From contig QXCR01000195.1 in assembly GCA_004380135.1 (NCBI GenBank), positions 1-47,356 of the forward strand: a DNA stretch of 47,356 bases, in the 5' to 3' direction. The DNA comes from Stemphylium vesicarium (lineage: Eukaryota; Ascomycota; Dothideomycetes; Pleosporales; Pleosporaceae). The position numbers and the translations under genes were made by a program. This document shows positions 46,134-47,356 of the stretch, in pieces. How positions within the stretch are numbered: position 1 is the stretch's first letter; each line of letters opens with the position of its first letter. Under the pieces are notes generated by a model that made no database searches, was not told the origin of the DNA, and worked only from the letters and a program-made list of their open reading frames with translations.

Positions 46134-47012
46134 ATGCCTCTCTGTACCCTGCACCTACTAGCGCTCCACCCCACGACCCCATACCCCATTTCAACATTCC
46201 TCTCCACGCTCAAGACGTGCAACATCTCCCCCCTCGTCATCTCACGCGTAATACGCTGGATAATCCTCCCCTCAAAACTCTCAACCGAGCATCTCCTCGC
46301 CCGAAACATCGCCTGGGACCTCCTCCTCATCCTGCCCAACACCGCCGCCCTCCCGACCAATCTCGCCACCCAAGTCCAACACCACTGGAGCGTAACCGCC
46401 GGCGTGCCCTCGCGCTTAATCCAGGACTTTGCCTCCAAAAACGATAAACTGCTGCACCCGGACCCCAGCAGCGTGGCCCCAGCGCAGGGAAGCAGTAACA
46501 AGAAAACCACCGAATCAAGCCAGAGCCTCGAACTGAGCTCTGAATTGAACAAATGGATCGAAGCTTTCGTCAGAAGCGGTGCTAAAGAAGCAAAAGGCGC
46601 AGTTTCCATGTTCAACCTCCTCGCCTTCAACCCCGGTATGAAATCCGAGTACCTAAAATACGGCGCTGCGTTTGCGGAATCGATTGGTTCGTCTCACGGC
46701 GGTAATGCAAAGATTGTAGGCAACGCTACGCATGTCAATGATGTCGCTATTACCAAAAAAACCTCCGAGGGGGGTAATAGTAGCACGGTAGGGAGTAATG
46801 GCGAGGTTGGCAAAGGTGGGGATGATTGGGATGAGATTGCGCTGGCTCATTATCCCAGTATATTGCATTTTAGGGATATGCTGGCGAGTGAGAGGTATCA
46901 GGTGGTTAATAAGAGGCATCGCGTGCCGAGTCTGAGGGATACGTGTATTTTGATGACGAGCGAGATTGCGGTTGAGGAGTGCGTAGGTGCGGGGATGGAA
47001 GCGAAGTTGTGA
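46134..47012 (+). CDS. Hypothetical protein with a C-terminal dimeric alpha/beta-barrel-like segment
   Basis: A 292-codon open frame without introns. The first part, MPLCTLHLLALHP ... VIRWIILPSKLSTEHLLARNIAWDLLLILP, and the last part, VSMFNLLAFNPGMKSEYLKYGAAFAESIGSSHGGNAKIVG then DDWDEIALAHYPSILHFRDMLASERYQVVNKRHRVPSLRDTCILMTSEI, look like the strand-helix pattern of ferredoxin-like DUF1330/EthD-type barrels common in fungal proteins. A Ser/Gly-rich linker separates them. Function unknown; the family link is by eye. No signal peptide or membrane segment is evident. Confidence 0.7.
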   Translation: MPLCTLHLLALHPTTPYPISTFLSTLKTCNISPLVISRVIRWIILPSKLSTEHLLARNIAWDLLLILPNTAALPTNLATQVQHHWSVTAGVPSRLIQDFASKNDKLLHPDPSSVAPAQGSSNKKTTESSQSLELSSELNKWIEAFVRSGAKEAKGAVSMFNLLAFNPGMKSEYLKYGAAFAESIGSSHGGNAKIVGNATHVNDVAITKKTSEGGNSSTVGSNGEVGKGGDDWDEIALAHYPSILHFRDMLASERYQVVNKRHRVPSLRDTCILMTSEIAVEECVGAGMEAKL

Positions 47013-47356
47013 TGGGGATGGAATGTACGTTGTCGTGCTTTTATTCAAAAGCATGATTAAAGTGGGGAGGATATTGTGTTGATGTGGTGTAGTTCGATTT
47101 GGATATACGCGATCAACGCATCGCTTATCTACGTCGAGACGTGACGACGCAACTGCCAATCCCAAGACCCAAACCAAGCTTCCCTTCCGTATCCCCTAAT
47201 CCGAGCGTAACTTTTCCGTGTCACCGCTCTCTTGCTCCGTCAAGGAATGAACCTCCAAAACCTCATCGATATCTCGTATCCAGATCCTCTCCAAAACACC
47301 ATCCCACTGCTCTTGTCAAAAATCTCCCAGCCCAACTGTGCCAAACCTCCCCCCCC
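47013..47356. other. 3' flank to window end
   Basis: No gene recognised. The window ends in a C run, so a gene starting or ending beyond the edge cannot be judged. Confidence 0.4.

Noticed and set aside
1..47356. CRISPR arrays, rRNA, bacterial-type operons or terminators
   Set aside because: None seen; gene structure is eukaryotic with spliceosomal introns and no spaced identical repeats.

Overview
The window looks like a chromosome segment of a filamentous ascomycete (Pezizomycotina, most likely Dothideomycetes/Pleosporales). Evidence: most genes carry 46-61 nt GT-AG introns with fungal branch sites; protein families are fungal (two Zn2Cys6 regulators, an NRPS-like reductase, CVNH lectin, MMM1, VPS45); and a TA-saturated block looks like repeat-induced point mutation (RIP). 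Assignment to species is not possible from the sequence alone.

Layout. About 290-5990 is a repeat block: a RIP-degraded Ty3/gypsy chromovirus pol relic on the + strand (about 290-4100), split in its reverse transcriptase by a younger GC-rich insertion of about 240 bp, then a broken hAT transposase relic on the - strand. A decapitated sugar-transporter pseudogene (6102-7330) abuts it.

8270-19414 is a compact metabolic block: alpha/beta hydrolase (+), aldo-keto reductase (-), Zn2Cys6 regulator (+), MFS permease (-), and a 1219-residue adenylation-thiolation-thioester reductase protein whose last ~175 residues are a gluconokinase-like P-loop kinase. The permease and the large enzyme share a 505-bp divergent promoter with CGG-triplet pairs. 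Reductive acid-activating enzyme, reductase, hydrolase, transporter and regulator together resemble a small secondary-metabolite cluster; the fused kinase is the most unusual item in the window.

19.5-27.4 kb is gene-poor and decayed: an unrecognised single-frame relic, a small CVNH protein, a 2.5-kb gap, and a tail-to-tail pair of related F-box-like pseudogenes interrupted by TAG codons.

From 27.5 kb on the region is mostly housekeeping: an SDR, MMM1 (ERMES), a WHIM1-type chromatin protein, a BAR protein, a large Zn2Cys6 regulator, VPS45, a nucleoside-sugar-type epimerase/dehydratase and a hypothetical alpha/beta-barrel protein. Exon borders were deduced by eye from splice consensus, reading-frame continuity and family knowledge; none was checked against transcripts or databases.
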